The translations under genes and the position numbers were made by a program. A stretch of DNA of 64,000 nucleotides from Mimachlamys varia (lineage: Eukaryota > Mollusca > Bivalvia > Pectinida > Pectinidae), in NCBI GenBank assembly GCA_947623455.1, contig OX392527.1, forward strand, positions 10,722,001 through 10,786,000, given 5' to 3'. The first letter of the stretch is position 1. Every line of letters begins with the position of its first letter. The notes beneath the pieces are model-generated. The model was not told the DNA's origin and ran no database searches. It saw only the letters and a program-made list of their open reading frames with translations. Positions 61,601 through 64,000 of this stretch are shown in pieces.

Positions 61601-63586
61601 AGGCCATACTTTACCTACTAGACGTATCGTTGTTTTACAGGCCATACTTTACCTACTAGACGTATCGCTGTTTTACAGGCCATACTTTACCTACTTGACG
61701 TATCGTTGTTTTACAGGCCATACTTTACCTACTAGACGTATCGTTGTTTTACAGGCCATACTTTACCTACTAGACCTATCGTTGTTTTACAGGCCATACT
61801 TTACCTACTAGACGTATCGTTGTTTTACAGGCCATACTTTACCTACTAGACCTATTGTTGTTTTACAGACCATACTTTACCTACTTGAGGTATCATTGTT
61901 TTACTGGCCATACTTTACCTACTAGACGTATTGTTGTTTTACAGGCCATACTTTACCTACTAGATGTATTGTTGTTTTACAGGCCATACTTTACCTACTA
62001 GACCTATTGTTGTTTTACAGGCCATACTTTACCTACTAGACCTATCGTTGTTTTACAGGCCATACTTTACCTCTAGACGTATCGTTGTTTTACAGGCCAT
62101 ACTTTACCTACTTGACATATCGTTGTTTTACAGGCCATACTTTACCTCTAGAGGTATCGTTGTTTTACAGGCCATACTTTACCTACTAGACGTATCGTTG
62201 TTTTACAGGCCATACTTTACCTACTAGACATATCGTTGTTTTACAGACCATACTTTACCTACTAGACATATCGTTGTTTTACAGGCCATACTTTACCTAC
62301 TAGATGTATTGTTGTTTTACAGGCCATACTTTACCTACTAGACCTATCGTTGTTTTACAGGCCATACTTTACCTACTAGACCTATTGTTGTTTTACAGAC
62401 CATACTTTACCTACTAGACCTATCATTGTTTTACAGGCCATACTTTACCTACTAGACGTATCGTTGTTTTACAGGCCATACTTTACCTACTTGACCTATT
62501 GTTGTTTTACAGGCCATACTTTACCTACTAGACCTATCATTGTTTTACAGACCATACTTTACCTACTAGACCTATCATTGTTTTACAGGCCATACTTTAC
62601 CTACTGGGTGACCATTGTCCAGATCCTGTGCTTCATTGTGTCTGTGGCTGTGTATGGCATTGCTCCAATAGGAACAGGAGAAACAGTCGAAACAAAATAT
62701 GTACGTACATTCGTATTCATACTGATCAATGTAATTCTAAAAGTTTAATAGTGTAAATGGGCACACCCATATTGTGTTTGGAAGTATAGAATACACTATT
62801 TCTTAATACCAGAGAGATTCAATCTTGGTTCATTATTCAGTAGTGTATTTATTATTCTTTTTTTATCCCTCACTTTTGAAAGAAAACATGATATTATTTT
62901 TGAATTATTTCTGACCGAAGAAATCAGACGTTAAGATACTTATTTTTTTGTCACCTTCTCAAGCTGAATTTTGCTCCTCTTTCTCAGTTTGAAAATAAAA
63001 CGATAAACATGACTATCAAGCTCCGTCCTATTCAGAATCATAATTCTAAAGTTCTGAATAGATTTGCAGAAAAATGTAGCGGAACACATCTGACATGGTA
63101 CAAGTTTTCTCACAACAGTACAGGTTAACTTATTGATTGACGTTTTTCGTCTATGAATCTCTGCTTGCTTATCCTAACATTTGTTTTTAAGGTTATGATG
63201 CCCAACTTAGCCATAGAGAACATTCGCTATGTGGAGAATGACAATTTGTGGATTGGACCTCGTCAGGTAGTTATACAAATTTAACTTTATCTGTGTTAAT
63301 AAGCTTATTGTGAAACTTTTTATCACATTTAACTAGTAACAACTTTTTAAACATTACTGTTTTGGAGATGTACTAGGTTAAAGGGTTTGTTATTTTGTAC
63401 TGATATTGTCTTAAATATTTATAGGCGGATTTGATCCACCTTGGAGCTAAGTACTCGCCTTGTATGAGGCGTGACGAGAATATTTGGGAAGGCATCGGGA
63501 AGGACCAAGCCGAGGAGGACACGTCAGGCTGTTGTGTGAGGGATGATGGGTCTGGCTGTACACAGACCGTCAAGGACTTGTGTGAG
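55462..63586 (+). CDS. RHBDF1: iRhom (inactive rhomboid family member), 5' part, eight exons
   Basis: Exons 55462-55616, 56340-56676, 57023-57136, 58348-58454, 58682-58921, 62589-62700, 63192-63266 and 63425-63586 join in one frame (434 codons), all GT-AG. The N-terminal cytosolic domain shows [52 protein letters not shown] and [11 protein letters not shown]. Then [20 protein letters not shown] with VYGIAPIG is the first membrane helix (residues about 324-347), followed by the start of the Cys-rich iRhom homology domain ([37 protein letters not shown]). Mammalian iRhoms lack protease activity and escort ADAM17 from ER to surface; fly rhomboid-5 affects EGF ligand stability. The remaining luminal domain and membrane core lie beyond the window. 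ATG 55462 has A at -3, but an upstream coding exon is not excluded since an acceptor precedes it. Vertebrates have RHBDF1 and RHBDF2; here one may stand for both. Confidence 0.93.
56340..56676 (+). CDS. RHBDF1: iRhom coding exon 2
   Basis: Acceptor gtttcccag, donor atcgct|gtgagt. Holds the conserved ADFFGV and RKDSVVKM segments of the cytosolic domain, both rich in possible phosphorylation sites. Confidence 0.88.
57023..57136 (+). CDS. RHBDF1: iRhom coding exon 3
   Basis: Acceptor acaacgatag, donor tatcat|gtaagg, 38 codons, phase 0. Encodes [20 protein letters not shown], matching the RRSFTPASF region of vertebrate iRhoms. Confidence 0.88.
57355..58347. repeat. 41/61-bp array of splice-acceptor copies in iRhom intron 3
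   Basis: About 22 tandem units of a 41-base core ('tctagttgatatattattta' then 'aggattccctgtctgttgta' g). Four units (about 57361, 57510, 57689, 58079) also carry 20 extra bases, tcctatgaggatgccttcag, identical to the first 20 bases of exon 4 after the same acceptor sequence ctgttgtag. The array runs directly into the real exon 4 acceptor. Confidence 0.93.
58348..58454 (+). CDS. RHBDF1: iRhom coding exon 4
   Basis: Acceptor ctgtctgttgtag, donor gagat|gtaagt, phase 2. Begins [17 protein letters not shown]. Its acceptor and first bases are copied in the array just upstream. Confidence 0.85.
58682..58921 (+). CDS. RHBDF1: iRhom coding exon 5
   Basis: Acceptor tataatacag, donor catag|gtaggc, phase 2. 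Encodes the His-rich stretch and [20 protein letters not shown] to DDFDDHR, just before the first membrane helix. Confidence 0.88.
58978..62610. repeat. 38-bp array of splice-acceptor/exon-start copies in iRhom intron 5, about 95 copies
   Basis: Unit: 'cgttgttttacag' (acceptor), 'gccatactttacctact' (start of exon 6), then 'agacgtat'. The last acceptor in the row (ending 62588) leads into the real exon 6. Common variants: acagacc for acaggcc, acctatt or acatatc for acgtatc, and units lacking 'ca' (aggcttac). Confidence 0.96.
62589..62700 (+). CDS. RHBDF1: iRhom coding exon 6 (first membrane helix)
   Basis: Acceptor ttgttttacag at 62578-62588, donor aaatat|gtacgt. Encodes [20 protein letters not shown] and the conserved YGIAPIG. 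Its acceptor plus first ~17 bases are copied in the upstream 38-bp array. Confidence 0.9.
63192..63266 (+). CDS. RHBDF1: iRhom coding exon 7
   Basis: Acceptor tgtttttaag, donor cgtcag|gtagtt, 25 codons, phase 0. Encodes [20 protein letters not shown], aligning with NVKYVQQENFWIGP of vertebrates. Confidence 0.88.
63425..63586 (+). CDS. RHBDF1: iRhom coding exon 8
   Basis: Acceptor tatttatag, 54 codons, apparent donor tgtgag|gtaggc at 63587. Encodes [20 protein letters not shown] and [19 protein letters not shown] of the Cys-rich domain. Its last 30 bases and donor are repeated downstream, so the true 3' limit is uncertain. Confidence 0.8.
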
Positions 63587-64000
63587 GTAGGCTTTGTAAT
63601 ACTGTCTTTATCTACTGTACACAGACCGTCAAGGACTTGTGTTAGGTAGGCTACGTAATACAGTCTTTATCTACTGTACACAGACTGTCAAGGACTTGTG
63701 TTAGGTAGGCTACGTATTACTGTCTTTATCTACTGTACACAGACCGTCAAGGACTTGTGTTAGGTAGGCTACGTGATACAGTCTTTATCTACTGTACACA
63801 GACCGTCAAGGACTTGTGTGAGGTAGGCTACGTAATACAGTCTTTATCTACTGTACACAGACCGTCAAGGACTTGTGTGAGGTAGGCTTTATAATACAGT
63901 CTTTATCTACTGTACACAGACCGTCAAGGACTTGTGTGAGGTAGGCTACGTAATACAGTCTTTATCTACTGTACACAGACCGTCAAGGACTTGTGTGAGA
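63557..64000. repeat. 59-bp array of exon-end/donor copies in iRhom, 7.5 copies to window edge
   Basis: Unit: 'tgtacacagaccgtcaagga', 'cttgtgtgag' (end of exon 8), then 'gtaggctacgtaatacagtc' and 'tttatctac'. Starts are at 63557, 63616, 63675, 63734, 63793, 63852, 63911 and 63970. Copies 2-4 have gttag instead of gtgag before the donor. The final copy reads gtgaga at the window edge, without the gt donor. Confidence 0.95.

Noticed and set aside
60191..62748. Separate short genes reading [21 protein letters not shown] units
   Set aside because: These are the 38-bp decoy-acceptor array out of frame; only the last piece (62589-62700) is a true iRhom exon.
1..64000. tRNA, rRNA or other structured RNA genes
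   Set aside because: I saw no convincing A/B box pairs or conserved rRNA segments by eye; a covariance model scan would be needed to exclude them.

Overview
This window looks like nuclear DNA from an animal, most likely a lophotrochozoan and probably a bivalve mollusc. The reasons are two intron-containing animal genes with GT-AG splice sites, AT-rich intergenic DNA, several families of decayed retrotransposons and DNA transposons, and very many minisatellites. The species cannot be named from the sequence alone. By my reading, tandem repeats occupy well over a third of the window.

Layout. 0-27 kb is gene-poor. It holds minisatellites (15, 45, 21, 28 and 38 bp units), a 5'-truncated L1/Tx1-like LINE bounded by a 19-bp target duplication (5771-9003), two Penelope-like reverse transcriptase fragments in opposite orientation (10.8-11.4 kb minus, 16.5-17.2 kb plus), a 4-kb DDE transposon with inverted ends and a broken transposase (11939-15957), and a ~0.92-kb non-autonomous inverted-repeat element (23438-24360). 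27.4-38.3 kb is a four-exon core 1 beta-1,3-galactosyltransferase gene (C1GALT1-like), whose first two introns are filled by 24-, 17- and 24-bp arrays. 38.4-53.5 kb is again repeats: TIR elements, a LINE remnant whose reverse transcriptase motif has been amplified into a ~49-bp minisatellite, a second inverted copy of the 0.9-1.0 kb element, and a 7.3-kb 42-bp array interrupted by a LINE 3' end with a 31-base poly(A). From 55.4 kb to the end is the 5' part of an iRhom (rhomboid family member, RHBDF) gene, eight exons in this window, truncated by the window edge.

The most unusual signal is in the iRhom gene. Three separate arrays are each built from an exon-intron junction of that gene. In intron 3 the unit contains the next exon's splice acceptor and in some copies the exon start. 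In intron 5 about 95 copies of a 38-bp unit carry the acceptor plus the first ~17 bases of the next exon, mostly followed by a stop codon where the real exon has Trp. At the right edge a 59-bp unit carries the end of an exon plus its donor, so that each unit also looks like a 21-base in-frame microexon. The splicing machinery would have to choose the real site among many near-identical decoys.

How the genes relate: C1GALT1 acts in the Golgi making core 1 O-glycans, and iRhom acts in ER/Golgi trafficking of membrane proteases and ligands. They are neighbours on the same strand, and nothing suggests a shared operon or pathway. Everything else is repeat or mobile DNA.
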